Assembly (NCBI GenBank): GCA_028714315.1
Contig: JAQTMN010000008.1
Coordinates: forward strand, 1 to 55,927
DNA from: Sulfuricella sp.
GTDB taxonomy: Bacteria; Pseudomonadota; Gammaproteobacteria; Burkholderiales; Sulfuricellaceae
Reading direction: 5' to 3'
Length of the DNA stretch: 55,927 bases
Shown: in pieces, positions 1 through 6,786 of the stretch
Position numbering within the stretch: the first letter of the stretch is position 1
Layout: each line of letters starts with the position of its first letter
Notes under the pieces: model-generated
Databases searched by the model: none
What the model saw: the letters and a program-made list of their open reading frames with translations, nothing else
What the model was told of the DNA's origin: nothing
Made by a program: the position numbers and the translations under genes

Positions 1-388
1 CACCATCGGCGTATCGCCGATGGATTTGCTGGTGTTGCCCAAGATGCTGGCGCTGGTGGTGGCGCTGCCGCTGCTCACGGTGTACGCTGACATCTTGGGG
101 GTGTTCGGCGGCATGATCATGGCCCAATCCCAGCTCCATGTCAGTTTTACCGATTTTCTCGATCGCTTCGGCGAAGGCATCAAGATAAGTTCATTCCTGG
201 TCGGCGTCGGCAAGGCGCCGGTTTTCGCCGCGATCATCGCGCTGGTCGGCTGTTTCCAAGGATTCCGGGTAAGCGGCAGCGCCGACAGCGTCGGGCGGCA
301 GACCACCACCAGCGTGGTGCAGGCGATCTTCCTGATTATCGTGGTCGATGCCCTGTTCTCAGTGATCTTCAGCTGGTTGCAAATATGA
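1..388 (+). CDS. mlaE: MlaE-family ABC transporter permease, C-terminal part
   Basis: The reading frame is open from the window edge (frame beginning at base 2) to a TGA at 386-388, so the 5' part lies outside. The visible ~128 residues contain the typical MlaE/YrbE C-terminal sequence: a TIGVSP-DLLVLPK stretch followed by hydrophobic segments (VALPLLTVYADILGVFGG, then a final membrane helix ending SVIFSWLQI). MlaE permeases form the inner-membrane part of MCE-type ABC systems that move phospholipids between the inner and outer membranes. The stop overlaps the ATPase start by ATGA, which indicates translational coupling. The family call is firm; the substrate is inferred. Confidence 0.9.
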   Translation, partial: TIGVSPMDLLVLPKMLALVVALPLLTVYADILGVFGGMIMAQSQLHVSFTDFLDRFGEGIKISSFLVGVGKAPVFAAIIALVGCFQGFRVSGSADSVGRQTTTSVVQAIFLIIVVDALFSVIFSWLQI

Positions 389-1185
389 ACAATGCGAATG
401 AACCAGTCATCGCAATCCGCCAGCTCCACACCCGTTTCGGCGCGGCGGTGGTACACGAGGATGTGAATTTTACCGTGCAGCGCGGGGAAATTTTCGCCTT
501 GGCCGGCGGCAGCGGTTGCGGAAAATCCACATTGTTGCGCGAAATTCTGCAACTCGAACAGCCAGTGTCAGGGTCGATCAGGCTGTTCGGACACGACGTG
601 TTGGGCATGAGTGAGGATGAAGGCCTGATTCTGCGCCGCCGCCTGGGTGTGATGTTCGAGCGCGGTGCCTTGTTTGGCGCGCTGACGGTGCTGGAAAATG
701 TCGGCTTGCCGCTGCGCGAGCACACCGCCCTGAGCGACGAACTGATCGACCAGATTGCCGCCGTCAAGATCGATTTGGTGGGCTTGCCGGCCAGCGCCGG
801 CGTCAAATATCCCGCCGAGCTGTCTGGCGGCATGCGCAAGCGGGCGGCGCTGGCGCGCGCCATCGCGCTAGATCCCGAACTCCTGTTCCTGGACGAGCCC
901 ACCGCCGGACTCGATCCGCTGAGCGCCGGCGGTCTTGACGAACTGGTGCGGCACTTGAAAGAATTGCTTGGACTGACCATCCTGATGATTACCCACGACA
1001 TCGATCTCTTGTGGCGCACGGCCGACCGGGTCGCGGTATTGGGCGACGGACGCGTGCTGGGAATGGGCACCATGGAAGAATTGTCCCGATCGGAACATCC
1101 GATGGTGCGCGAATATTTTTACGGGCCGCGCGGGCGCGCGGCTCGGGTTCAGGCTGAGGAGCATGCGGCGTGGAATCGAAAGTAA
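385..1185 (+). CDS. mlaF: MlaF-like ABC transporter ATP-binding protein
   Basis: 266-residue ABC ATPase. Walker A GGSGCGKST is at residues 41-49, the signature LSGGM at 146-150, Walker B LLFLDE at 166-171 followed by PTAGLDP, and the switch histidine is H204 (MITHD). This order and the short C-terminal extension fit MlaF, which powers the MlaE permease. The gene overlaps the permease by 4 bp and the MCE gene by 16 bp, so the three are one transcription unit. The start ATG at 385 lies inside the permease stop. Function as a lipid-transport ATPase follows from the family and from the adjacent MCE protein. Confidence 0.93.
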   Translation: MNNANEPVIAIRQLHTRFGAAVVHEDVNFTVQRGEIFALAGGSGCGKSTLLREILQLEQPVSGSIRLFGHDVLGMSEDEGLILRRRLGVMFERGALFGALTVLENVGLPLREHTALSDELIDQIAAVKIDLVGLPASAGVKYPAELSGGMRKRAALARAIALDPELLFLDEPTAGLDPLSAGGLDELVRHLKELLGLTILMITHDIDLLWRTADRVAVLGDGRVLGMGTMEELSRSEHPMVREYFYGPRGRAARVQAEEHAAWNRK

Positions 1186-2072
1186 ACTTTACCGTCGTCG
1201 GACTTTTCACCCTGCTGCTGAGCGCGGCACTGGTTGCCATTCTCCTCTGGCTCGGCTCGAGCGGGAAATACTACAAGACCTACGATACCTATTACGTCTA
1301 CACCAGCGAATCGGTTTCCGGCCTGAACCTGAACGCCCCGGTCAAACTTCGCGGCGTGGAAGTCGGCCTGGTGCACGAGATCGCGCTCGACCCGACCGAT
1401 TCGGAACGGGTGCTGCTGCTGCTCAAAATAGAGCGCGGCACCCCGGTTAAGGCGGATTCGGTGGCCGTGCTGCGCACTCAGGGCCTGACCGGCATCGCCT
1501 ACGTCGAGCTAACCGGCGGCAGCCGGCAATCCCCCTTGCTGACGCCTGCGCCCGGCGAGAAATACCCGGTGATCCGCAGCGGCCCGTCGCTGATGACGCG
1601 CCTGGATGCCGCGCTCACTGGCCTCCTCGCCAGCATCAACCGCATCTCCGACAGTGTCAATGCGGTGCTGGATGAAGACAACCGCCGCGCCTTCAAGCGC
1701 AGCCTGGCGCAGATCGACCAAGTCACGCACGCGCTGGCGGTGCATTCCCCGGCAATCGAGGCGGGAATGGATAACGCGGCGAAAACGCTGGAACACAGCG
1801 CGCGAGCCAGCGCCGACCTGGAGCGCCTGATCGAGCGCGCCGGGCGCAGCGCGGACGCGATCGAACGGGCGGCGAACGAAGCGGCGCACACCGCCAGCGA
1901 GGCTTCCCGCGCGACGACTGCGGTACCCGACACCTTGCGCGACATTCATCTTCTGGTCGAAGACCTGCGGGAACTGAGCGCATCCATGCGCCGCACCAGC
2001 GAACAGATAGAGAACAATCCGAACGCGCTTCTTTTCGGCAAGCCGCGACCCAAACCGGGGCCGGGGGAATAA
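1170..2072 (+). CDS. mlaD: MlaD-family MCE substrate-binding protein
   Basis: 300 residues starting at a GTG (GTG GAA TCG) preceded by a GAGGAG ribosome-binding site that lies inside the ATPase gene. An N-terminal membrane anchor (residues ~7-27, VGLFTLLLSAALVAILLWLG) is followed by one MCE domain (~40-120; SVSGLNLNAPVKLRGVEVGLV is the diagnostic start). A long Ala/Arg/Glu-rich helical region (~150-285) is predicted coiled coil. This is the architecture of the periplasmic, inner-membrane-anchored MCE subunit of Mla/Ttg2-type transporters. It is longer than E. coli MlaD (about 180 residues), mainly through the helical tail, as in many long single-MCE proteins. Confidence 0.9.
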   Translation: MESKVNFTVVGLFTLLLSAALVAILLWLGSSGKYYKTYDTYYVYTSESVSGLNLNAPVKLRGVEVGLVHEIALDPTDSERVLLLLKIERGTPVKADSVAVLRTQGLTGIAYVELTGGSRQSPLLTPAPGEKYPVIRSGPSLMTRLDAALTGLLASINRISDSVNAVLDEDNRRAFKRSLAQIDQVTHALAVHSPAIEAGMDNAAKTLEHSARASADLERLIERAGRSADAIERAANEAAHTASEASRATTAVPDTLRDIHLLVEDLRELSASMRRTSEQIENNPNALLFGKPRPKPGPGE

Positions 2073-2073
2073 T

Positions 2074-2214
2074 CCTAAAAAAAGCAGTTATCAAGGAGAA
2101 TGCTTAGAAAAATCAATATATTGCATAGAGTTTGCATTTCACCCATTGGGTGAGTGCTCGATATCGCAAACGCTTTGTTTTGCTCCGTGCTCGCCGTGGT
2201 TAAAATGGGTTTTT
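2074..2214. repeat. Dispersed CACGGAG-family intergenic repeat, copy A
   Basis: Starts CCTAAAAAAAGCAGTT just after the MCE gene and ends at CTCGCCGTGGTTAAAATGGG. It shares long stretches with 6624-6786 and 18164-18262: GCAGTTA, ATTGCATAG, TTTCACCCATTGGGTGAG, GCTCGATAT and CTCCGTG. The flanks form an imperfect inverted repeat (AATCCTAAAAA against TTTTTCGGAT). It separates mlaD from the lipoprotein gene without an obvious promoter of its own. Confidence 0.75.
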
Positions 2215-2238
2215 CGGATAATAGAGGAGGGGAGTGGC

Positions 2239-2880
2239 ATGGGCGGTTTGAATCGTGGACGCCGGTTTCGAAATGCGGCCGCGCTCGTCGGCGCGCTGGT
2301 CCTGTGCGGCTGCGCTGGTCTGGGTCCGCCGGAAATGGCGCCGGAGCATGTTTATGTCCTGGAGGCTCAGGTCGATCCAGTGGCGCAAGCGAAGGTGATT
2401 CCTCTCACGTTGGTCGTCTCCTTGCCGCGCGCCGCGCCCGGTTTCGATACGTCGCGCATGGCTTTCGTCCGCCAGCCCTACGCGCTCGAATATTTCTCCA
2501 GGAACCGCTGGGCGGATGCGCCGGCGAAAATGATCGGACCGCTACTGGTTCGCGCGTTGGAGCAAAGGTCCGGATTCAACGCGGTGGCGCCTGCTGCCGG
2601 GCTGGTGAAGGGCGATGTGCGCCTGGATACCGAACTTCTCCTGCTCCAGCAGGAATTCACCACCTCGCCGAGCCGGCTGCATTTGAGCCTGCGCGTCCAG
2701 TTGGTGGAGTTGGCGAACCGACGGGTATTGGCCACGCAAATATTCGAAGCCACGGAGAACGCGTCCAGCGATGATCCCTACGGCGGCGTTGTCGCCGCCA
2801 ATCGGGCGCTACAGCGCCTGCTCGCTCAAATTGCCGATTTCGCCGCAAGCGCCCGCGAACCGCAAAAATCACGAGATTAA
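2239..2880 (+). CDS. ABC-type transport auxiliary lipoprotein (PqiC/YmbA-like)
   Basis: 213 residues from the ATG at 2239, chosen because a GAGGAGGGG ribosome-binding site (2224-2232) precedes it; an upstream in-frame ATG at 2146 lies in repeat DNA. A short signal peptide ends in the lipobox LCGC with C25 as the predicted lipidated cysteine. The body (VYVLEA, FDTSRMAFVRQPYALEYFSRNRWADAP) has the pattern of the ABC_trans_aux family. These are outer-membrane-facing lipoproteins that work with MCE transporters, as PqiC does with PqiAB. Its place after mlaEFD supports the same role. Confidence 0.88.
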   Translation: MGGLNRGRRFRNAAALVGALVLCGCAGLGPPEMAPEHVYVLEAQVDPVAQAKVIPLTLVVSLPRAAPGFDTSRMAFVRQPYALEYFSRNRWADAPAKMIGPLLVRALEQRSGFNAVAPAAGLVKGDVRLDTELLLLQQEFTTSPSRLHLSLRVQLVELANRRVLATQIFEATENASSDDPYGGVVAANRALQRLLAQIADFAASAREPQKSRD

Positions 2881-2984
2881 TCAGGATTCGGATGCTATAT
2901 TAATCGCGAAAATACATGAGCACCGTTCAGTAGGTGCCGGGTTGCGGGATCGCACGTCGTGAAATAAAAAGGGAATATCTTCCA

Positions 2985-3692
2985 ATGTCAGTTGCAGAAT
3001 GCCCCGCATCCAAAGGCAAACGTAAAATCTTTATTGTCGATGATCATCCGATTGTGCGCCAGGGAATAGCCCAGCTGATCAATTGCGAAAAAGACCTGCT
3101 GGTATGCTGCGAAGCAGGCGATGCCGAAGAGGCATTGGAGGCCCTACAGGGATGTACTTGCAGTTGCTGCAATCTTCCGCAAAATGCGGACATCGCCATT
3201 GTGGACATGTCGCTTCCGGGAATTTCCGGGATAGAGCTGATCAAAACCCTACGCAAGTATTATCCGAAGATGCCGGTGCTGGTGATTTCCATGCACGATG
3301 AAGCGCTTTATGCGGAACGTGCACTCAAAGCCGGCGCCAAAGGCTACATCATGAAGCAGGAAGCCACGGGAAAAGTCCTGGTCGCCGTTCGGCAGATTTT
3401 GGGGGGCGAAATTTATATCAGCGCAAAAATGCACTCGAAAATTTTGCAGCGGATTGTAGAAAACCGCGTCGAAACCCCATTTTCACCGGTTTCCTGCCTG
3501 AGCGACAAGGAACTGGAAGTCCTGTGTTCGATCGGCAAGGGCTTTAGATCGGCCGATATCGCCATTCAGCTCAATCGGAGCGTGAAAACCGTCGAAGCAC
3601 ACCGTTCCGGCATCAAAGCCAAACTCGGCCTGAAAAACGCCACAGAACTCATTCGATTCGCCGTGCAGTGGGTGGAAAGCGAAAACGGTTGA
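2985..3692 (+). CDS. Orphan LuxR/FixJ-type response regulator
   Basis: 235 residues from the ATG at 2985 (purine-rich AAAAAGGGAA upstream). Receiver domain ~14-135: acidic pair D19/D20 in IFIVDDHP, phosphoacceptor D74 in IVDMSLPG, and the conserved lysine in GYIMKQ. A C-terminal LuxR helix-turn-helix runs ~175-230 (SDKELEVLCSIGKG, VKTVEAHRSGIKAKLG). An insertion before the phosphorylation strand carries the run CTCSCC (57-62), which is absent from ordinary NarL-type receivers. No histidine kinase is adjacent, so partner and regulon are unknown. Probably a phosphorylation-controlled DNA-binding transcription factor. Confidence 0.88.
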   Translation: MSVAECPASKGKRKIFIVDDHPIVRQGIAQLINCEKDLLVCCEAGDAEEALEALQGCTCSCCNLPQNADIAIVDMSLPGISGIELIKTLRKYYPKMPVLVISMHDEALYAERALKAGAKGYIMKQEATGKVLVAVRQILGGEIYISAKMHSKILQRIVENRVETPFSPVSCLSDKELEVLCSIGKGFRSADIAIQLNRSVKTVEAHRSGIKAKLGLKNATELIRFAVQWVESENG

Positions 3693-3944
3693 AAGGGCGG
3701 GATTCCCGGTCATGCGGGTACTGGCCGCAGTCAACACCGTGCGCGCCTCATCAGCCGCTGGGCGCCGCCCACCGAGAATAATACCGGCGCCTATATCCAG
3801 GCCGTCGCCAGCGCCGTCGGAGTGAGCCCGGATAGCGCCATCGACACCGCCAACCCGGCCACGCTCGCCGCCATCGTCACCCACGAAAACGGCCGCAACG
3901 TCTACGCCATGAGCGACATTAACAGCGCGGTGGCCGCTGCATGA
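3693..3944 (+). pseudogene. C-terminal remnant of a phage structural P5-like protein
   Basis: Two reading frames joined by a frameshift give a recognisable tail. One frame reads MRVLAAVNTVRA (from ~3713); the next (from ~3743) reads LISRWAPPTENNTGAYI, then VGVSPDSAIDT and IVTHENGR, ending at TGA 3942-3944. The WAPPTEN ... HENG pattern is typical of proteins annotated as structural protein P5 in phages and prophages. The N-terminal part is missing and the remnant begins directly at the stop of the response regulator gene. Inference: decayed phage gene. Confidence 0.6.
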
Positions 3945-4132
3945 ACCGGAACCTGATCTGGGCCGGCGCTGCCCTCGCTGCCGTCTATCTCGCCTACCGG
4001 CTCACCCACAAGCCTACCGCGGCGAGCGGCAATACCGCCGCCAATTCGAGCGCCACCGGCCCGGCCGACTGGGTGAAGTCCGGCAGCCAGCAGGATCTGA
4101 TGCTAGCCGCTCAAAACGCGGGGCTGGTATGA
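3941..4132 (+). CDS. Small single-helix membrane protein of the phage-like relic
   Basis: 63 residues overlapping the previous remnant by ATGA. One N-terminal hydrophobic helix (LIWAGAALAAVYLAYRL) is followed by a Ser/Ala/Thr-rich segment and GSQQDLMLAAQNAGLV. Its stop overlaps the ATG of the next reading frame. Tight ATGA coupling to flanking phage-like genes suggests a structural or assembly protein of the same element. I do not recognise a family. Confidence 0.45.
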   Translation: MNRNLIWAGAALAAVYLAYRLTHKPTAASGNTAANSSATGPADWVKSGSQQDLMLAAQNAGLV

Positions 4133-4453
4133 GCTGGGAAAGAATCTCCCGGCCATCGCGATCGGCGCCGGCGTGCTGGTGGTCGGCGTCCTGATCTGGC
4201 GCGCGAAGTCGTCCATTGCCGCCGCCATCGCTGATCCGGTGGGCACCGCCGAGAAGGTCGCCACCGGCGCCATCGACCTGGCAGGCGGTATGGCATCGGG
4301 AACCGTGATCGGCGTCGGCCAGGCAGTCGGCATTCCCGCCACCAACAAGACACCGCCGGGGTGGTGTGGGGCGTGCTCAAGACCAAAATGAAATACTTGC
4401 GCCGCGACGTGGATCATGCCCACAAGCGGATTGACACCATCAAGGGAGATTGA
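4129..4453 (+). pseudogene. Frameshifted small phage membrane protein
   Basis: The coding pattern moves through three frames. It starts ATGAGCTGG at 4129, shifts to a frame reading LPAIAIGAGVLVVGVLIWRA (a membrane helix) and DPVGTAEKVATGAIDLAGG, then near 4350 shifts again to VVWGVLKTKMKYLRRDVDHAH and ends at TGA 4451-4453. The continuity of protein-like sequence across two breaks is evidence for a once-intact gene of ~105 codons. It belongs with its neighbours in the relic. Sequencing error could explain one shift but is less likely for both. Confidence 0.5.
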
Positions 4454-4454
4454 A

Positions 4455-4595
4455 ATGAACAAATTCGTTTACGACGACAAAGGCAACGTGTTCCACTACA
4501 TCAACGATGAACTGCGCGCCAGCGTGCCGGCCGCGCACGTGGATGAATATCGCGCCATCTGGCCGGATTGCCCGGCGCCGCCGACTTCCGGCTAA
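4455..4595 (+). CDS. 46-residue hypothetical protein of the phage-like relic
   Basis: ATG at 4455 follows AAGGGAGATTGAA, a good ribosome-binding site inside the end of the preceding remnant. The product starts MNKFVYDDKGNVFHYINDEL and ends CPAPPTSG. It is acidic and aromatic-rich, with no signal peptide or membrane helix. The strong ribosome-binding site and coupling to the preceding gene support a real small gene. No function recognised. Confidence 0.45.
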   Translation: MNKFVYDDKGNVFHYINDELRASVPAAHVDEYRAIWPDCPAPPTSG

Positions 4596-4666
4596 AAACA
4601 ACGGCCTGCCTTTCTCTTTGAGGTGTTCGGGCGTAGAATTAAAGCTCATCTTCTGAGGGGAAGGCA

Positions 4667-4846
4667 ATGAACACCACGCCACGCAAATCAGACAAGCCGG
4701 ATAAATACCGCGAATGGTTCGATCGTGAAGTCAGTCTCGGCTTGGCCGACCTGGAAGCCGGCCGAGTCGTCAGCCACGAATCCGTTATGGCCGATGCGGA
4801 AAAACTGATTGTCAAACATGCCAAGCATCGTAAGAAGGCGGCTTGA
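4667..4846 (+). CDS. Antitoxin of a ParE-type toxin-antitoxin pair
   Basis: 59 residues from the ATG at 4667, preceded by GAGGGGAAGGCA. The sequence (KYREWFDREVSLGLADLEAG, then SHESVMADAEKLI) resembles small type II antitoxins, with a short DNA-binding segment and a helical toxin-binding tail. It overlaps the toxin start by 29 bp, which is usual for such pairs. Binding to its own promoter is expected from the family, not seen here. Confidence 0.7.
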   Translation: MNTTPRKSDKPDKYREWFDREVSLGLADLEAGRVVSHESVMADAEKLIVKHAKHRKKAA

Positions 4847-5120
4847 TTGGTCCAAGCGTGCCCGAAGCGACATGCTGGGCATCCTCGATTACTACCTGGA
4901 AGAAGCTTCTCAATCCGTTGCCGTGGATTGCCTGCTTGAAGTCAAAAATAGCTTGGACCGGATTGCCATCCTTGGGCTTAAATTTCGCCAGGGGAAGAAT
5001 GACACCCGCGAATGCACTGTGAAGCGGTTCCCTTATACCATCGTTTACCGCATCACCGCGCGCACGGTCCGCGTGGTGCGCGTCCTGCATCAGCGCAGCG
5101 GCTACCCGTTCAACAGTTAA
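4818..5120 (+). CDS. ParE/RelE-superfamily toxin
   Basis: 100 residues from the ATG at 4818; a TTG at 4809 in the same frame is an alternative start. The pattern (RLDWSKRARSDMLGILDYYLEE, IAILGLKFRQG, ECTVKRFPYTIVYRI, VVRVLHQRSGYP) is that of ParE-like plasmid-stabilisation toxins, which are gyrase or ribosome-directed RelE-fold proteins. It follows and overlaps the antitoxin. Its stop region overlaps the 3' end of the convergent regulator gene by 4 bp. Which target it hits cannot be read from the sequence. Confidence 0.8.
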   Translation: MPSIVRRRLDWSKRARSDMLGILDYYLEEASQSVAVDCLLEVKNSLDRIAILGLKFRQGKNDTRECTVKRFPYTIVYRITARTVRVVRVLHQRSGYPFNS

Positions 5121-5596
5121 CCCACCATCCTCACCAGCGCCAGCCCCAACGACGCCTCCAGGCGCACCTGGCGCCGATAGAAATACACCCGTTCCTCCAG
5201 CTGCTCGATCTCGGCTTGCTGCGCCGCCTTGTCCCGTTGCGCCTGGCGCAGATCGGCGCGCAGGCCGGCCGCCAGTTGCGTCGTGATCCACATCCCGGCC
5301 AGCTCCCGGCCGGTGAAGCCGCGCCGCCATTGCGGGTGGTAGAGCAGCCCATCGGCGCCGAATCGCCAATCCTCCCAGTCCGGCCCGACCAGGCCGCGGC
5401 AGCGAAGCCGGAACAGCTGGGCGACGGCGTAGGGGATCGGCGACGAACCGGCCAGCCAGCGGCGCACCGTGCCGGGTGAAACGCCGGCAATTTCGGCCAC
5501 CTGGTCAACGGATGTGCCGAAGGTCAGGCTCTGAAATTCGTCGGGATCGACAAAAAAGCGGGTGGAGTCGGTCGGTTTTTTGGATTTTTTCTTCAT
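5117..5596 (-). CDS. DUF3653-like phage regulatory protein
   Basis: 159 residues. A basic start (MKKKSKK) is followed by a helix-turn-helix segment (~30-50, VDQVAEIAGVSPGTVRRWLAG) and the hallmark SSPIPYAVAQLFRLRCRGL, then WEDWRFGADGLLYHPQWRRGFTG; together these match DUF3653-type phage proteins. A C-terminal helix (~115-150) is coiled-coil-like. Such proteins are common in filamentous and other small phages. Its gene is convergent with the toxin and is the right-hand gene of the relic. It probably binds DNA; its target is unknown. Confidence 0.65.
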   Translation of the reverse strand: MKKKSKKPTDSTRFFVDPDEFQSLTFGTSVDQVAEIAGVSPGTVRRWLAGSSPIPYAVAQLFRLRCRGLVGPDWEDWRFGADGLLYHPQWRRGFTGRELAGMWITTQLAAGLRADLRQAQRDKAAQQAEIEQLEERVYFYRRQVRLEASLGLALVRMVG

Positions 5597-5775
5597 TATT
5601 TTTCCTAAAGGCTATGAAATGTTTTTATGGATGATGCAGGTATCAATTAGCGTGGCTTATTGACGCAGGGCGAAGCGAGGGAAAGGCTAGACGGGATGAA
5701 ACTTGAAGAAAATCGGGGAAATCCTAAAAATTGAACAGATCGCGCCAAATGTTCTGTTTTTTCCGGCGCCGCGTC

Positions 5776-5803
5776 TTTTGACATAATATACATTATACGA
5801 AGT
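5776..5803 (-). other. dif-like XerCD recombination site
   Basis: Read on the minus strand, this 28-bp block has left arm ACTTCGTATAA, central TGTATA and right arm TTATGTCAAAA. By hand alignment it agrees with the E. coli dif sequence at 22 of 28 positions: all six central bases, 9 of 11 in the XerD arm and 7 of 11 in the XerC arm. It lies ~180 bp beyond the phage-like regulator. It could be the chromosomal dif, or an attachment site left by a Xer-dependent element. Confidence 0.6.
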
Positions 5804-5808
5804 ATAAA
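5779..5808 (+). promoter_or_regulatory. Sigma-70-like promoter overlapping the dif-like site
   Basis: TTGACA (5779-5784), an 18-bp spacer and TATAAA (5803-5808) match sigma-70 consensus well. No plus-strand gene starts until 6057. The elements coincide with the Xer-like palindromic bases, so the match may be a by-product of that site. Confidence 0.3.
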
Positions 5809-6056
5809 AAGTTATGTAATCCAGATCGCCGGATTCTTCAAGCTATCGTGGCCTTTTTCGTGGTTTGGCAAAAGCGGCAATCTCGCTCATGAGACCAAAT
5901 ATGGATTGCATGCCGGCGATGTATTCGGCGGCAGCCCGGTTTGACATCTCCGACCCAGCCTCTACAAAGAATAAATGAGCGCACGGGGCGTTTCGCCTCA
6001 TTGCGGCGCGCTCACCTGTCGGTTTAACTCTTTGCCACCAGAGGAGGATGCACATC

Positions 6057-6263
6057 ATGAAGACTTCGAGAGCAATGGCGGTTTCCGGCTTGTTGATATT
6101 CACCTTGATGACGGCGTCCTGTAGTACGGTCACCGGCGCTGCGGTGGGCGCCGGATCTGGGGCTGCCATCGGTGCCGGCACGGGGACCGGTGCAGGCCAT
6201 GGCGCTTTGATCGGCACCGGGATCGGCGCCGCAATCGGCGCCATCTACGATATAACGAAATAA
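6057..6263 (+). CDS. Glycine-zipper lipoprotein
   Basis: 68 residues. The ATG at 6057 is preferred over 6048 because GAGGAGG then sits 9 nt upstream. A signal peptide ends in a TASC-type lipobox (C22). The mature part is almost entirely Gly/Ala repeats (AAVGAGSGAAIGAGTGTG, LIGTGIGAAIGAIYDI), a glycine-zipper pattern that packs as membrane-associated helices. Similar small envelope lipoproteins are common in proteobacteria. The next secreted protein starts 11 nt downstream, so the two are likely co-expressed. Confidence 0.75.
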   Translation: MKTSRAMAVSGLLIFTLMTASCSTVTGAAVGAGSGAAIGAGTGTGAGHGALIGTGIGAAIGAIYDITK

Positions 6264-6274
6264 TGGAGGCGACG

Positions 6275-6547
6275 ATGAAAAACTGGATGCGTTTGATGAG
6301 TTGGGCAGCCGGCGGATTCATGCTTTTGAGCGGAATTGCGTTGGCTGAAGATAAGCCGGCCGGTTGCAGCAAGGCGGGCACGCCGGAAAATGTCGAAGGC
6401 CAGGTCATGAAGGTGGATCCGGCGCAAGGCAAGTTGACCATGCGCACGGGCGACGGCACGGTGCATGAATTCCAGGCCGCGAAGGAGACGCTCCAGAATT
6501 ACAAGGTCGGAGATACCATCAAGGCAAAGCTGAGGTGCGAAAAATAG
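6275..6547 (+). CDS. Small secreted protein of unknown function
   Basis: 90 residues from the ATG at 6275 (GGAGG 7 nt upstream). The signal peptide ends near residue 27 (SGIALA|ED). The mature ~60 residues alternate strands (VEGQVMKVDPAQGKLTMRT, GTVHEFQAAKETLQNY, VGDTIKAKLRC), consistent with a small beta-barrel/OB-like fold. There are two cysteines, one near the mature N-terminus and one next to the C-terminus, which could pair in the periplasm. The pattern recalls periplasmic copper-binding OB-fold proteins, but I cannot assign it. Confidence 0.6.
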   Translation: MKNWMRLMSWAAGGFMLLSGIALAEDKPAGCSKAGTPENVEGQVMKVDPAQGKLTMRTGDGTVHEFQAAKETLQNYKVGDTIKAKLRCEK

Positions 6548-6623
6548 TAATACTTAAGCTGCGCCTCCACAAAATCCCCCTACGAAACAAAACCCGGCGC
6601 GGTCAGATGCAACATCCGGGTTA

Positions 6624-6786
6624 AACCTAAAAAAAGCAGTTAACCACGGAGGTCACGGAGAAAAAACAAGATATTGCATAGCGCTTACGTTTCACCCATT
6701 GGGTGAGCGCTCGATATTTCCCGAAAGCTTTGGTTTTACTCCGTGTTCTCCGTGCTCTCCGTGGTTCAAATGAGGTTTTTAGGTTA
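6624..6786. repeat. Dispersed CACGGAG-family repeat, copy B (best preserved)
   Basis: Terminal inverted repeats are nearly perfect: AACCTAAAAA at the left and TTTTTAGGTT at the right. Inside, TTAACCACGGAGGTCACGGAG pairs with CTCCGTGCTCTCCGTGGTT. The minus-strand GST stop codon (TTA at 6784-6786) sits in the right terminus. Closely related copies lie at 2074, 16951, 18164 and 49357, with a diverged one at 9290. Confidence 0.8.

Larger units (their letters stand above)
5597..6056. other. 460-bp intergenic stretch with dif-like site
   Basis: No convincing gene. It holds a dif-like Xer site at 5776-5803 overlapping a sigma-70-like promoter (TTGACA, 18 bp, TATAAA). A short inverted repeat (GAACA at 5733, TGTTC at 5750, then a T run) lies nearby. 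The minus strand contains a short possible peptide (~5843-5947) ending FAKPRKRPR, too weak to call. Confidence 0.5.

Noticed and set aside
5788-5807. loxP-like half site (ATACATTATACGAAGT)
   Set aside because: Only one arm and part of the spacer match loxP; the left arm is absent. The dif-like reading explains the same bases over the full length.
5843-5947. Short minus-strand ORF ending FAKPRKRPR
   Set aside because: About 34 codons, ribosome-binding site too close to the ATG, no homologue recognised.
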